Made by a program: the position numbers and the translations under genes
Notes under the pieces: generated by a model
Databases searched by the model: none
What the model was told of the DNA's origin: nothing
The model's input: the letters and a program-made list of their open reading frames with translations, nothing else
Shown here: one piece after another, positions 7,629 through 17,321 of the stretch
Layout: the number at the start of each line of letters is the position of its first letter
How positions within the stretch are numbered: the first letter of the stretch is position 1
Assembly: GCA_001916965.1 (NCBI GenBank)
Contig: MNTL01000075.1
Coordinates: 1 to 51,639, forward strand
Length of the DNA stretch: 51,639 bases
Direction of reading: 5' to 3'
DNA from: Roseburia sp. CAG:10041_57
Lineage (GTDB): Bacteria > Bacillota > Clostridia > Lachnospirales > Lachnospiraceae

Positions 7629-10196
7629 ATGCAAAAGATTACACCGGATTATGCCAAATGGAGAAAAATACTATATAAATTCAATGTATCCTTTACAATT
7701 TGTATTTTGATACTGGAGATAGTCATATTTATGATATTGAAAGAACAGGACAGCATAGATCAGCCCCTGCCTGTATATCTTTTTCTTTTTATGCTGTTAC
7801 CGACTGTATTGAATGTAAGTGCAGTTGTATTGGAGGGCAGATTGGAGAGACATTTTGCAAAGGATGAGCGGATACTGAATTACATTCCGGCTCTTACCAT
7901 GATGTTTCTGATTACAGTAACAGCTGCAGTACATTTCGTGTTCAGTAATACATTGACGCTGTTCTGTCTGCCGATTCTTATTACAATCGTATTCAGTGAT
8001 ACGAAGCTGTCCAAGACAGTTATGGCAGCCGGACTGGGGAGTGTCACTTTTACCTTGTTCTATCGTTGGCTGTGGCTGCATATGGGCTGGAGAGAGGCAG
8101 ATGATCATCTGATTCCGGAGGCTGCAATCGCTTATATTGTAATTGCTGTGGCAGGGCTGATGGCGATAGCTCTGGATAGAATGATTGCGGAAAAAGACAG
8201 AGACCTTGTCAAAGCATTGGAAGCGTCGGAACTGGCAAAAGAACAGGCGCAGGCTGCCAATCGTGTGAAAAGTGACTTCCTTGCCAATATGTCTCATGAA
8301 ATCAGAACTCCTATCAATGCCATTATGGGCATGAATGAGATGGTCCTTCGTGAAGAAGAGAATCAGGAGATTTATGGATATGCTTCCAGCGTACATGTGG
8401 CAGCTAATACATTACTGACGATTGTCAATGATATTCTGGATTTTTCCAAGATTGAATCAGGTAAAATGGAGATTATTCCTACGGAGTATGAGCTTGGCTC
8501 ACTGATTAATGACAGCTACAATATGGTTGCAGAGAGACTGGAAAAGAAAGGGTTAGAATCAGAAGTATTGTGCGAAGAGACGCTGCCCAGGATTTTAAGG
8601 GGAGATGAAGTGCGCATCCGCCAGATATTCACCAATCTTCTTACAAATGCCGTGAAATATACAGAGACCGGGAAAGTGACCATAAATGTAAAGGGAACAA
8701 TGCAGGGGGATTGCCTGCAGCTCATTTTGCAGGTAAAAGATACAGGAATTGGCATCAAGCCTGAGAATCTGGATAAGCTCTTCCATAAATTTGAACGATT
8801 GGATACATCCAGAAATTATAATATAGAAGGTACAGGACTTGGGCTTAGCATTACACATCAGCTGGTAGAACTGATGCATGGCTCCATTCAGGTACAGAGT
8901 GTATATGGAGAGGGCTCCTGCTTCACTGTTACATTACCGCAGACAATCGTGGACCATACTCCGATTGGCAGAATTAATGATTACCATGCTGTTGCCATGA
9001 CCGGATATCGAGAAAGCTTCCGGGCGCCGCAGGGCAGGATTCTGGTTGTAGATGATGTGGAAATGAATCTGATGGTTATCCGTAATCTGTTGAAAAGGAC
9101 ACAGCTGCAGATTGATACGGCAATGAGTGGACAGCAGTGCCTGAATATGGTCAGACAAAAGGCATATGATGTGATTTTTATGGATCATATGATGCCTGAA
9201 ATGGATGGGGTACAGACACTGGAACAGATGAAGGCAATGCCGGATTCCCTGAATAATGACACGCCGGTTATTATGCTGACCGCCAATGCATTGACAGGAA
9301 TGCGGGAAGAGTATCTTAAACTTGGTTTCAGAGATTATCTTGCCAAGCCGATACAGGGTAATCGGCTGGAGAAGCTTCTGATTAAGTATCTTCCGTCAGA
9401 GAAGGTATCCATACAGGAAGATGAGCCGGTACAGCTGCAGACACCGGACAAGGAAGCCGGCGCAGAATCCACAGGTGGTCTTATGCGGATTCTGTTAGTG
9501 GATGATGATACCATGAGTCTGTATCTGGCTGAGAAGTTCCTAAAGGAACAGGGATATGATGTAAAGAAAGCTGCTTCCGGGGCAGAAGCCTTAAAATATC
9601 TACAGGAGAATACTGTACAGCTTATTCTGTTGGATATGGAGATGCCACAGATGAATGGACAGGAGACCTTGGGGCGATTAAAGAGTAGTCCTGCAACTGC
9701 ACAGATTCCGGTTATACTTCTGTCAGCTTCGGAGAATCTGGAAGAGGAAGCAGAGAGTTGGAAGAATCAGATTGTAGGTATAATTCATAAGCCATTTCTT
9801 CCGGCGGATTTCCTACAGGCTGTGGAAAAGGCGCTCAGACAGGACAAGAAGCTGGTTGACCGGCTGACTTTCCTTGATACAGAGTCTGGAATCCGGTATT
9901 GTGCGCAAAGTGAAGAAGTATATGAGAAAGTACTGCATTCCTATCTGGATTCAGACAAAACAGAAGAAATAGAGCAGTATTATCAGGATAAGGACTGGAA
10001 GAACTATCAGGTTCTGGTTCATGCCCTGAAGAGTAAATCCCTGTCTATCGGAGCAGAAGAGCTGGCAGAGGGCGCCAGAGCCCTGGAAGCTGCTGCCAGA
10101 GAAGGCAGGACAGATTATATTATGGAGCATCATGAGGAAGTTATGAACAGTTACCGCAATCTGCTGAATCTGCTAAGAAGGGAGCAGCAGTCGTAA
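7629..10196 (+). CDS. Hybrid sensor histidine kinase with two receivers and Hpt
   Basis: About 855 residues. Residues 20-185 hold about six membrane segments with no extracytoplasmic loop of note, 186-212 a helical linker. HisKA carries H223 in SHEIRTP; HATPase has an N-box at 336-345, DTGIGI (371-376) and GTGLGL (401-406). Receiver 1 covers 468-590 with D519 in FMDHMMPEMDG; receiver 2 covers 619-740 with D669 in LLDMEMPQMNG. A C-terminal Hpt domain has H798 in HALKSKS. This is a complete intramolecular phosphorelay (His-Asp-Asp-His), but no response regulator with an output domain is adjacent, so its target is unknown. A GTG at 7617 is in frame but only 1 nt from the nearest purine stretch, so I prefer the ATG at 7629. 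Confidence 0.88.
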   Translation: MQKITPDYAKWRKILYKFNVSFTICILILEIVIFMILKEQDSIDQPLPVYLFLFMLLPTVLNVSAVVLEGRLERHFAKDERILNYIPALTMMFLITVTAAVHFVFSNTLTLFCLPILITIVFSDTKLSKTVMAAGLGSVTFTLFYRWLWLHMGWREADDHLIPEAAIAYIVIAVAGLMAIALDRMIAEKDRDLVKALEASELAKEQAQAANRVKSDFLANMSHEIRTPINAIMGMNEMVLREEENQEIYGYASSVHVAANTLLTIVNDILDFSKIESGKMEIIPTEYELGSLINDSYNMVAERLEKKGLESEVLCEETLPRILRGDEVRIRQIFTNLLTNAVKYTETGKVTINVKGTMQGDCLQLILQVKDTGIGIKPENLDKLFHKFERLDTSRNYNIEGTGLGLSITHQLVELMHGSIQVQSVYGEGSCFTVTLPQTIVDHTPIGRINDYHAVAMTGYRESFRAPQGRILVVDDVEMNLMVIRNLLKRTQLQIDTAMSGQQCLNMVRQKAYDVIFMDHMMPEMDGVQTLEQMKAMPDSLNNDTPVIMLTANALTGMREEYLKLGFRDYLAKPIQGNRLEKLLIKYLPSEKVSIQEDEPVQLQTPDKEAGAESTGGLMRILLVDDDTMSLYLAEKFLKEQGYDVKKAASGAEALKYLQENTVQLILLDMEMPQMNGQETLGRLKSSPATAQIPVILLSASENLEEEAESWKNQIVGIIHKPFLPADFLQAVEKALRQDKKLVDRLTFLDTESGIRYCAQSEEVYEKVLHSYLDSDKTEEIEQYYQDKDWKNYQVLVHALKSKSLSIGAEELAEGARALEAAAREGRTDYIMEHHEEVMNSYRNLLNLLRREQQS

Positions 10197-10316
10197 ATAC
10201 TTAGCAATATTTGAACATTACATCACAATTTTTAAAGAGATAAACCCCCGGATTTTGCTTACAATGAACCTAAGGAAATGAAACAGTACATGTAACAAAT
10301 ATGGAGGGGTGACGAA

Positions 10317-11459
10317 ATGGCAGATATTGCGAAGAAAGAATATCGAAATGTTTTTGCGGAATTGGGGATTCATCAGGCTGAGGTAGAAACACGCTTACAG
10401 GAAATCATCCGATTCTATTTCTATGGAGAAGAGCAGGAAAGAGTATACTACCCCGTAGGGGAAGATATGGCATATATTATGGACACAGGTAATCTGGATG
10501 TCAGAACAGAGGGCATGTCTTATGGAATGATGCTGTGTGTGCAGCTGGATATGAAGAAGGAATTTGACTGTCTCTGGAAGTGGGCGAAGACCTATATGTA
10601 TATGGCAGAGGGTGAAAATGAAGGATATTTTGCCTGGTCCTGTGCCATAGATGGTACCAAGAATGCGTATGGGCCCGCTCCGGATGGAGAAGAATTCTTT
10701 GCCATGGCTCTGTTCTTCGCATCCCATAGATGGGGAGATGGAGAGGGAATCTATGCCTATGCGCAGGAAGCCAAGGCAATCCTGAGAGCCTGCTTACATA
10801 AGGGAAGTGAGGGAAGGCAGGGCGCTCCCATGTGGAACCTGCAGAATCATCAGATTCTGTTCGTACCCGGTATTGATTTTACAGATCCTTCTTATCATTT
10901 ACCACATTTCTATGAACTGTTCAGTAAGTGGGCGGATGAGGAAGACCGGGATTTCTGGGCGCAGGCAGCAGTGGCAAGCCGTAAATATCTGGTGCAGGCA
11001 TGCTCGCCCATCACAGGTATGTCCGCAGAATATGCAGAGTTTGATGGTAGTCCTATGAGCAGAAAGCTTGGCTGGTCCAATGACAGACATGACTGGTTCT
11101 ATAGTGATTCTTACCGCACAGTAGCCAATATCGGTCTGGATTATGAATGGTTCGGTATTGATGAAGGACAATGTGCTGCGGTAGACAGATTACAGGAATT
11201 TCTGCTGGAAGATGCCAGAAGAAATCAGTTTCACACCTATGAAATCAATGGTACCGTGGCACAAAGCGATGTACTGCATCCTGTAGCCATTATTGCTACA
11301 GTAGCGCAGGGGTCTCTGGCTGCCAACAATCCATTTACGAATGAATGGATAGAGCGTTTCTGGAACACACCCATGCGCACCGGAGTGAGAAGATATTATG
11401 ATAATTGCCTGTATTTCTTTGCATTTCTTGCTTTAAGCGGCAAATACCGTATTTGGTAA
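10317..11459 (+). CDS. GH8 reducing-end xylose-releasing exo-oligoxylanase
   Basis: 380 residues with no signal peptide, so intracellular. It is a glycoside hydrolase family 8 enzyme of the Rex type, which removes single xylose units from the reducing end of short xylo-oligosaccharides by inversion. The predicted acid is E65 in RTEGMSYGMM and the base is D264 in FYSDSYR; H321 in VLHPVA matches the histidine that gives Rex its exo action, and D123 in PAPDGEEFF is the conserved substrate-binding aspartate. Length matches characterised Rex enzymes. GGAGGGG lies 7 nt before the ATG. It stands alone here; the GH31 alpha-xylosidase 22 kb away would act on related substrates. Confidence 0.9.
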   Translation: MADIAKKEYRNVFAELGIHQAEVETRLQEIIRFYFYGEEQERVYYPVGEDMAYIMDTGNLDVRTEGMSYGMMLCVQLDMKKEFDCLWKWAKTYMYMAEGENEGYFAWSCAIDGTKNAYGPAPDGEEFFAMALFFASHRWGDGEGIYAYAQEAKAILRACLHKGSEGRQGAPMWNLQNHQILFVPGIDFTDPSYHLPHFYELFSKWADEEDRDFWAQAAVASRKYLVQACSPITGMSAEYAEFDGSPMSRKLGWSNDRHDWFYSDSYRTVANIGLDYEWFGIDEGQCAAVDRLQEFLLEDARRNQFHTYEINGTVAQSDVLHPVAIIATVAQGSLAANNPFTNEWIERFWNTPMRTGVRRYYDNCLYFFAFLALSGKYRIW

Positions 11460-11511
11460 AAGGCAGGGTGAGGCAGCAACGATACTTGAAATGTTGCGGA
11501 ACGGTTGTTAT

Positions 11512-11565
11512 ACTGTAACTATTCAGAAGCTTGTAAATAAGGTCTGGATAGTTACAGTTTTTTTG
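11512..11565 (+). terminator. Intrinsic terminator built from MITE-like ends
   Basis: A 16-bp stem (ACTGTAACTATTCAGA against TCTGGATAGTTACAGT, one mismatch) with a 16-nt loop and a run of eight Ts. The arms are nearly the terminal inverted repeats of the mobile elements at 20760 and 35925, with the interior missing. It separates the GH8 gene from rarA. Confidence 0.75.
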
Positions 11566-11585
11566 CGTATAAGGAGGCATCAGAA

Positions 11586-12923
11586 GTGGATCTCTTTGAA
11601 TATATGAAACAGACCAACCTTGAGAAAGAAGCACCTCTTGCAGCAAGACTCAGACCCACTACACTGGATGAAGTAGTAGGTCAGTCACACATCATTGGAA
11701 AAGACAAGCTGCTGTACCGTGCGATCAAGGCGGATAAATTAAGCTCTATTATCTTCTATGGACCGCCGGGAACAGGGAAGACGACACTTGCCAAGGTCAT
11801 TGCAAATACAACAAGTGCAGAATTTACCCAGATCAATGCTACCATAGCCGGTAAGAAGGATATGGAAGAGGTCATTCAGAAGGCAAAAGACACCATGGCT
11901 ATGTATGGCAAGCGTACCATACTCTTTATTGATGAGATACACCGTTTTAACAAAAGCCAGCAGGATTATCTGTTGCCTTTTGTAGAAGATGGAACGATCA
12001 TTCTCATAGGAGCTACTACAGAGAACCCCTATTTTGAAGTGAATGGCGCTTTGATATCACGTTCTGTTATTTTTGAACTGAAACCTCTGGATAAGGAAGA
12101 TATCAAACAACTGATTCATCGTGCGGTCTATGATAAAGAGAAAGGCATGGGAGCCTTTGATGCTGTAATAGATGAGGATGCACTGGAATTTCTGGCGGAT
12201 CTGTCAGGGGGAGACGCAAGACATGCATTGAATGCCATAGAGCTTGGTGTTATGACCACAGACAGAAGTGAGGATGGTAAGATCCATATTACATTGGAAG
12301 TAGCACAGGAGTGTATACAGAAGCGGCGCGTACTTTATGATAAGAACGGAGATAATCACTATGATACGATTTCTGCTTTTATTAAGAGCATGCGTGGATC
12401 AGATCCTGATGCAGCGGTCTATTATCTGGCAAAGATGCTATATGCCGGCGAAGAAGTGGCTTTCATAGCCAGACGTATCATGATATGTGCTTCTGAGGAT
12501 GTGGGGAATGCAGATCCGCGGGCACTGACCGTTGCCGTATCGGCAGCACAGGCTGTAGAGCGCATCGGCATGCCGGAGGCACAGATTATTCTGTCACAGG
12601 CAGCAACTTATGTGGCATGTGCACCTAAGAGTAATTCAGCCTGCAATGCTATCTTTGCAGCCAACGAAGAAGTAAGAAGAAGTGGCAATCTGCCAATACC
12701 TGCGCATCTACAGGATGCACATTATAAAGGAGCAGCGAAGTTGGGACACGGGACAGGATATAAATATGCACATGATTATCCGAATCATTATGTGGAACAG
12801 CAGTATTTACCATATGAATTGACGGGCAAGAAATATTATGAGCCGTCCTGGAATGGCTATGAAGCCAAGATTCGTGAGCATATGAAACGGATCAAGGACG
12901 AGGCGAAGCAAAAGGAAGATTAA
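11586..12923 (+). CDS. rarA: Replication-associated recombination protein A (AAA+ ATPase)
   Basis: 445 residues of the RarA/MgsA/WRNIP1 family, a clamp-loader-like AAA+ ATPase that acts at stalled replication forks. Walker A GPPGTGKTT (59-67), Walker B LFIDEIHRF followed by NKSQQDYLLP, and sensor 1 IGATTENPYFEVN are intact; the C-terminal tetramerisation half with SCAPKSNSA-like and GYKYAHDYPNHY motifs is complete. The start is GTG with AAGGAGG about 8 nt upstream. It is convergent with the DUF4364 gene and shares a hairpin terminator with it. Confidence 0.95.
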   Translation: MDLFEYMKQTNLEKEAPLAARLRPTTLDEVVGQSHIIGKDKLLYRAIKADKLSSIIFYGPPGTGKTTLAKVIANTTSAEFTQINATIAGKKDMEEVIQKAKDTMAMYGKRTILFIDEIHRFNKSQQDYLLPFVEDGTIILIGATTENPYFEVNGALISRSVIFELKPLDKEDIKQLIHRAVYDKEKGMGAFDAVIDEDALEFLADLSGGDARHALNAIELGVMTTDRSEDGKIHITLEVAQECIQKRRVLYDKNGDNHYDTISAFIKSMRGSDPDAAVYYLAKMLYAGEEVAFIARRIMICASEDVGNADPRALTVAVSAAQAVERIGMPEAQIILSQAATYVACAPKSNSACNAIFAANEEVRRSGNLPIPAHLQDAHYKGAAKLGHGTGYKYAHDYPNHYVEQQYLPYELTGKKYYEPSWNGYEAKIREHMKRIKDEAKQKED

Positions 12924-12926
12924 GAA

Positions 12927-12959
12927 AATGCAGGAGCTGATTAAAACAGCTCCTGCATT
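12927..12959. terminator. Hairpin terminator between convergent genes
   Basis: Perfect 13-bp stem (AATGCAGGAGCTG and its complement) with a 7-nt loop. It begins 4 nt after the rarA stop and overlaps the last codons of the convergent DUF4364 gene. T-tracts are short on both sides, so efficiency may be modest. Confidence 0.75.
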
Positions 12960-13456
12960 AGATATTTATAGATACTCTGATTTTTCTTCTGCCAACTGTC
13001 ACAGATTGAGGCTGCCATATCTTCCGTTGGGACAGACAGCTTGATATTGACCAGTTCTACATCTTTTTCACGGGCAATCAATTGAGCCTCGAATTCACCG
13101 GAAGTAGCCTTATAGTAGGTTGAGGTGATGGAGGCTTCATTTTTTAATTCCAGATGTTTCTCATCCAGAAAGGCATCAATATCTGCAATGATGGCTTCCC
13201 CGATACGATTACCGAAGTAAGAGAGTGTATTGCGTCCCTCATCTGTAATGGAGAAATAAGTCCGGTTCATCGTAGTGTCAGCTTTGATCAGTTCTGTATC
13301 CTGCAGATCGGAGATGACTTCCTGTAATGTCAGAAAGTTCGTATATTCTTTTTCAAGGATGAATTCACTGATCTGTGCGTAGGTCAGCTTGAATTTCACT
13401 TTATTGAGCATGTAAAGAACGATGAGCTTATAGAGTGTCAATGGATCTTGTGTCAT
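12941..13456 (-). CDS. DUF4364 family protein (winged-helix-like)
   Basis: 171 residues. The N-terminal 80 residues (TLYKLIVLYMLNKVKFKLTY onward) look like a winged helix, as in PadR-like small regulators, and the C-terminal half is mixed alpha/beta. This matches the DUF4364 family of Clostridia, whose function is not established. The ATG chosen has AAAGGGA about 13 nt upstream; the frame continues 32 codons further up and overlaps the radical SAM gene, which is less likely. It is the last gene of a minus-strand run malic enzyme, radical SAM, DUF4364. Confidence 0.82.
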   Translation of the reverse strand: MTQDPLTLYKLIVLYMLNKVKFKLTYAQISEFILEKEYTNFLTLQEVISDLQDTELIKADTTMNRTYFSITDEGRNTLSYFGNRIGEAIIADIDAFLDEKHLELKNEASITSTYYKATSGEFEAQLIAREKDVELVNIKLSVPTEDMAASICDSWQKKNQSIYKYLMQELF

Positions 13457-13472
13457 GAATATCACGTCCCTT

Positions 13473-14438
13473 TCATTGATTAGTTGATTCGTAATATCTG
13501 CCCTGCCAGGAATCCCGCAGCCGCAGCTGTTGATGGAGTGTATTGAGTACATGACGTTTATTCAGACTCCATGCAGGTGCAAGCAGCAGCTCCTTTGGCC
13601 CATCACCGGTTACACGGTGAATAACGATGTCAGGTGACAGAACCTCCAGACAGGTAATTACAATATCAATATACTCCTCCAGAGACAGAATATCAAAAGT
13701 TTTTTGCTCATAGAGGGCAGCCAGATCTGTATTCTTCAATACATGAAGAAGCTGTAGTTTGATACCGTCTATATGGCAGGAATTCAGATAGTTACAGGTC
13801 TTTATCATCATTTCTTTCGATTCATGGGGAAGCCCCAGGATGACATGGACAATAACAGGAACCGAGATTGCATGAAGACGGTTTAGTGCTTCTTCAAATG
13901 TACTAAGAGGATAGCCTCTGCGTATAAATCTTGCAGTCTCTTCGTGCATCGTCTGTAAACCCAGTTCAACCCAGATAAATTTATCAGGATAGGAGTCTTT
14001 TAACGAACTTAACAGAGCTATCACATCATCGCCCAGACAATCCGGTCTTGTGGCAATGGAGATACCGACTACATCCGGTTCTTCCAGCGCCTCGGTATAG
14101 AGGCTGCGCAGCCGCCCGGTGGGGGCATAGGTGTTCGTATAGGATTGAAAGTATGCAATGAAACGATTGCCTGTTTTTTTCGTGTGGAAATAGGAAAGAC
14201 CTTCCAGAAGCTGCTGGCGTATGGAGTACTTCCCGCAGGCAGAGGCAGCAGGACTTGCAAAGTCCCCACTGCCGCCTGCACTGCAGAATATGCATCCACC
14301 TGTCCCAAGCGTGCCATCACGGTTAGGACAGGTCATACCTGCATCCAGGGCTATTTTATAGATTTTCTCACCATATTGGTGTTTTAATTCATAATCGAGA
14401 GAATGATAGGGCTTGTCTCCCCAGCGTAAAGGATTCAT
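13473..14438 (-). CDS. TIGR01212-family radical SAM protein
   Basis: 321 residues. The family's cluster motif is present as CPNRDGTLGTGGCIFC (around residues 37-52), with 11 residues between the first and second cysteine, characteristic of the YhcC/YtqA group. The remainder is a partial TIM barrel with VVGISIATRPDCL and WVELGLQT segments. The B. subtilis homologue is ytqA and the E. coli one yhcC; their physiological substrate is, as far as I know, not settled. The start is one nucleotide downstream of the malic enzyme stop, so translation is likely coupled. Confidence 0.9.
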   Translation of the reverse strand: MNPLRWGDKPYHSLDYELKHQYGEKIYKIALDAGMTCPNRDGTLGTGGCIFCSAGGSGDFASPAASACGKYSIRQQLLEGLSYFHTKKTGNRFIAYFQSYTNTYAPTGRLRSLYTEALEEPDVVGISIATRPDCLGDDVIALLSSLKDSYPDKFIWVELGLQTMHEETARFIRRGYPLSTFEEALNRLHAISVPVIVHVILGLPHESKEMMIKTCNYLNSCHIDGIKLQLLHVLKNTDLAALYEQKTFDILSLEEYIDIVITCLEVLSPDIVIHRVTGDGPKELLLAPAWSLNKRHVLNTLHQQLRLRDSWQGRYYESTNQ

Positions 14439-14439
14439 C

Positions 14440-15594
14440 TTAGCGTCTGATGTGGGATTTAACAGCTTCAGCTACCAGCTCGGCAACCTTGGGGTTAAAT
14501 GCTTCCGGCATAATGTTGTCTTCGTTCAGTTCATCATCAGGAACCAGACCTGCAATGGCATTGGCAGCAGCAAGCTTCATCTCTTCTGTAATCTGTGTGG
14601 CACGTCCTTCCAGGGCACCCTTGAAGATACCTGGGAAAGCGACAACGTTATTGACCTGATTCGGGAAGTCGCTTCTGCCGGTTCCTACGACTTTTGCACC
14701 AGCAGCCTTGGCAACATCCGGCATAATCTCAGGAACAGGGTTAGCCATAGCGAACAGAATAGAGTCTTTTGCCATGGAAGCTACCATTTCAGGAGTTACG
14801 ATATTAGGAGCAGATACACCTACGAAGATATCAGCGCCTTTTAATGCATCAGCAAGGGAACCTGTCTCATGGTTGGGATTGGTGATCTTTGCCATCTTTT
14901 CCTGCATCCAGTTAAGCCCCTTAGTTGTGGTATCTACGATACCTACCTTGTCACACATGATGACATTGGTGAAGCCATAAGTCAGAAGAAGTCTTGTGAT
15001 AGCGACACCGGCACTTCCTGCGCCATTTACAACGACCTTGCAGTTCTCTTTCTGCTTGCCTACAACCTTCAGCGCATTGATAATACCTGCAAGGACAACG
15101 ATTGCAGTACCATGCTGGTCATCATGGAAAACAGGAATATCCAGAATTTCCTTTAATCTCTCTTCAATTTCAAAACAGCGGGGAGCTGAGATATCTTCCA
15201 GATTGATTCCGCCGTAAGCAGGCGCAAGCCAGGTAACAGCCTTGATGATTTCTTCTGTATCCTGTGTATCCAGGCAGATGGGTACCGCATTGACTCCACC
15301 AAATTCCTTGAACAGAACGGCTTTGCCTTCCATAACGGGCATAGCGGCATAAGGTCCGATGTTGCCAAGTCCCAGAACGGCACTGCCATCAGATACAACG
15401 GCAACAGTATTTGCCTTCATCGTATATTTGTAGGCAGCTTCCTTATCCTGGGCGATTACCTTACAAGGCTCTGCAACGCCGGGGGTATAGGCAAGAGATA
15501 AGTCCTCTCTTGATTTTACGGGAGTTTTGGAGACAGTTTCCAGCTTTCCGTTCCATTTTTCATGAAGTTCCAGTGCTTTTTCCTGAATAGTCAT
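14440..15594 (-). CDS. NAD(P)-dependent malic enzyme
   Basis: 384 residues of the short bacterial malic enzyme form: oxidative decarboxylation of malate to pyruvate and CO2. Substrate-side motifs LAYTPGVAEPC and DDQHGTA are intact, as is the dinucleotide site NGAGSAGVAITRLL. There is no C-terminal phosphotransacetylase-like extension, unlike the longer MaeB type. AGGAG lies 10 nt before the ATG and a consensus promoter precedes it. It is the first gene of a three-gene minus-strand unit. Cofactor preference cannot be read with confidence. Confidence 0.93.
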   Translation of the reverse strand: MTIQEKALELHEKWNGKLETVSKTPVKSREDLSLAYTPGVAEPCKVIAQDKEAAYKYTMKANTVAVVSDGSAVLGLGNIGPYAAMPVMEGKAVLFKEFGGVNAVPICLDTQDTEEIIKAVTWLAPAYGGINLEDISAPRCFEIEERLKEILDIPVFHDDQHGTAIVVLAGIINALKVVGKQKENCKVVVNGAGSAGVAITRLLLTYGFTNVIMCDKVGIVDTTTKGLNWMQEKMAKITNPNHETGSLADALKGADIFVGVSAPNIVTPEMVASMAKDSILFAMANPVPEIMPDVAKAAGAKVVGTGRSDFPNQVNNVVAFPGIFKGALEGRATQITEEMKLAAANAIAGLVPDDELNEDNIMPEAFNPKVAELVAEAVKSHIRR

Positions 15595-15631
15595 AAGTAC
15601 ACATCTCCTAGTATTTTAGATTTTTAACTTC

Positions 15632-15660
15632 ATTATAATGTAAGAAACAGGTCTTAGCAA
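15632..15660 (-). promoter_or_regulatory. Sigma-A promoter for the malic enzyme operon
   Basis: On the minus strand: TTGCTA (15660-15655), 17-nt spacer, TATAAT (15637-15632). The start codon is about 40 nt downstream. Confidence 0.7.
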
Positions 15661-15862
15661 TAAATTCTTCTTCCTATTTTAGAAAAAGTGCGCTATAATA
15701 GGTAAGGCAGCACATTCTGCTGCGTCACATGAACATATTACACAAATGTCGTATATATGTATCTGAAAAATACAGCATATCCAAAGAAAGAATAAGTAAC
15801 AACCCCAATTATAAAAGGCAGAAGATATTCATAATGGAACGTATATAGATATGGAGGAAGGT

Positions 15863-17218
15863 ATGAGAGAAAAATACGAATCTCTTGCATTGGCTGATTT
15901 ACGTGCAATCGCCAAAAACAGAGGCATTAAGGGAACCAGCGGGCTGAAGAAGGCGCAGTTGGTGGAACTGATGCTTGCTGAAGATGAAAAGGACAAGGCT
16001 GCCGGCAAGGATGTAGAGCCAAGACCAGTGTTACGTGCGCCGGGAGAAGTCAGGGAAGAACGCCCCGAAGAGAAATTCCCCGCAGAACTGGACAGCGGTA
16101 TGGCTGCAAACGGCATTCTGGAAGTCATGCCAGACGGATTTGGTTTTATCCGCTGTGAGAACTTCCTGCCCGGTGAAAATGACGTTTATGTAGCGCCTAG
16201 TCAGATTCGCCGCTTTAATCTCAAGACAGGCGATGTTATTGTAGGAAATACCAGAGTAAAGACACAGAATGAGAAGTTCAGTGCATTATTATATGTGAAG
16301 AAGGTCAACGGATTACCACCTGAGCTTGCATGTAAACGCCGCAATTTTGAGGACATGACTCCGATTTTCCCAAATGAAAGAATCAGACTGGAGACAGCAG
16401 GGGCGAGTGTTGCCATGCGAATCATGGATCTGATGAGCCCTGTGGGAAAAGGCCAGCGTGGTATGATCGTGTCACCGCCAAAGGCTGGTAAAACAACACT
16501 GTTAAAGGAAGTTGCCCAGTCCATCAAGAAGAATTCACCGGAGATGCATCTGATCATTCTGCTGATTGATGAGCGTCCGGAGGAAGTAACAGATATCCGT
16601 GAAGCAATAGAAGGACCGAATGTAGAAGTCATTTATTCCACCTTTGATGAATTGCCGGAGCATCACAAGCGTGTATCCGAAATGGTCATAGAGCGTGCCA
16701 AGAGACTGGTAGAACATAAGAAAGATGTATGTATCCTTCTGGACAGCATTACCAGACTGACAAGAGCCTATAACCTGACCGTGCCACCCAGTGGAAGAAC
16801 ACTTTCCGGTGGTCTTGATCCGGCAGCTCTGCATATGCCCAAGAGATTCTTCGGTGCAGCCAGAAATATGCGGGAAGGAGGCAGCCTTACCATTCTTGCA
16901 ACAGCACTGGTAGATACAGGTTCCAAGATGGATGATGTGGTATATGAAGAGTTCAAGGGAACAGGTAATATGGAAATGGTACTGGATCGCAGACTTTCCG
17001 AGAGGAGAGTGTTCCCTGCCATTGATATTCCCAAATCCGGTACGAGACGTGAAGATCTGTTGTTGACACCGGATGAACTGGAGGCAATTAATATTATCCG
17101 AAGAGCCCTCAATGGACTGAAACCGGAAGAGGCAGTAGATAAGATACTTGACCTTTTCTCCAAGACCAAAGACAACATGGAATTCGTCAATACTGTAAAG
17201 AAGATGAAATTCATATAA
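15863..17218 (+). CDS. rho: Transcription termination factor Rho
   Basis: 451 residues. Rho N-terminal helical domain (1-45), a short charged linker, the RNA-binding cold-shock-like domain (80-155, with DGFGFIR), and the hexameric ATPase with Walker A PPKAGKTT (205-212), DERPEEVTD, and the conserved NLTVPPSGRTLSGGLDP segment. Rho is an RNA-dependent ATPase that ends transcription. The linker is much shorter than in Actinobacteria. The ATG chosen has GGAGG 5 nt upstream; an ATG at 15851 lies within that ribosome site region and is rejected. A roughly 160-nt leader precedes it (TATAAT at 15694); Rho leaders are often autoregulatory, but no element was identified. Confidence 0.97.
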   Translation: MREKYESLALADLRAIAKNRGIKGTSGLKKAQLVELMLAEDEKDKAAGKDVEPRPVLRAPGEVREERPEEKFPAELDSGMAANGILEVMPDGFGFIRCENFLPGENDVYVAPSQIRRFNLKTGDVIVGNTRVKTQNEKFSALLYVKKVNGLPPELACKRRNFEDMTPIFPNERIRLETAGASVAMRIMDLMSPVGKGQRGMIVSPPKAGKTTLLKEVAQSIKKNSPEMHLIILLIDERPEEVTDIREAIEGPNVEVIYSTFDELPEHHKRVSEMVIERAKRLVEHKKDVCILLDSITRLTRAYNLTVPPSGRTLSGGLDPAALHMPKRFFGAARNMREGGSLTILATALVDTGSKMDDVVYEEFKGTGNMEMVLDRRLSERRVFPAIDIPKSGTRREDLLLTPDELEAINIIRRALNGLKPEEAVDKILDLFSKTKDNMEFVNTVKKMKFI

Positions 17219-17225
17219 AAAAGAC

Positions 17226-17254
17226 TTGCATATCATAAAAAGCTATGTTATACT
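17226..17254 (+). promoter_or_regulatory. Sigma-A promoter for rpmE
   Basis: TTGCAT (17226-17231), 17-nt spacer, TATACT (17249-17254), located between the rho stop and rpmE, which gives the ribosomal protein gene its own start. Confidence 0.65.
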
Positions 17255-17321
17255 GAGTAAGCTGTTTATGAGAACATAAGTAAATGAAAAAGAAGATTTT
17301 ATCTATAGAGAGGTGAAAAAC

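Noticed and set aside
16535..17236. Open frame of 233 codons opposite rho
   Set aside because: Antisense shadow of a conserved gene, Cys/His-rich composition typical of such frames.
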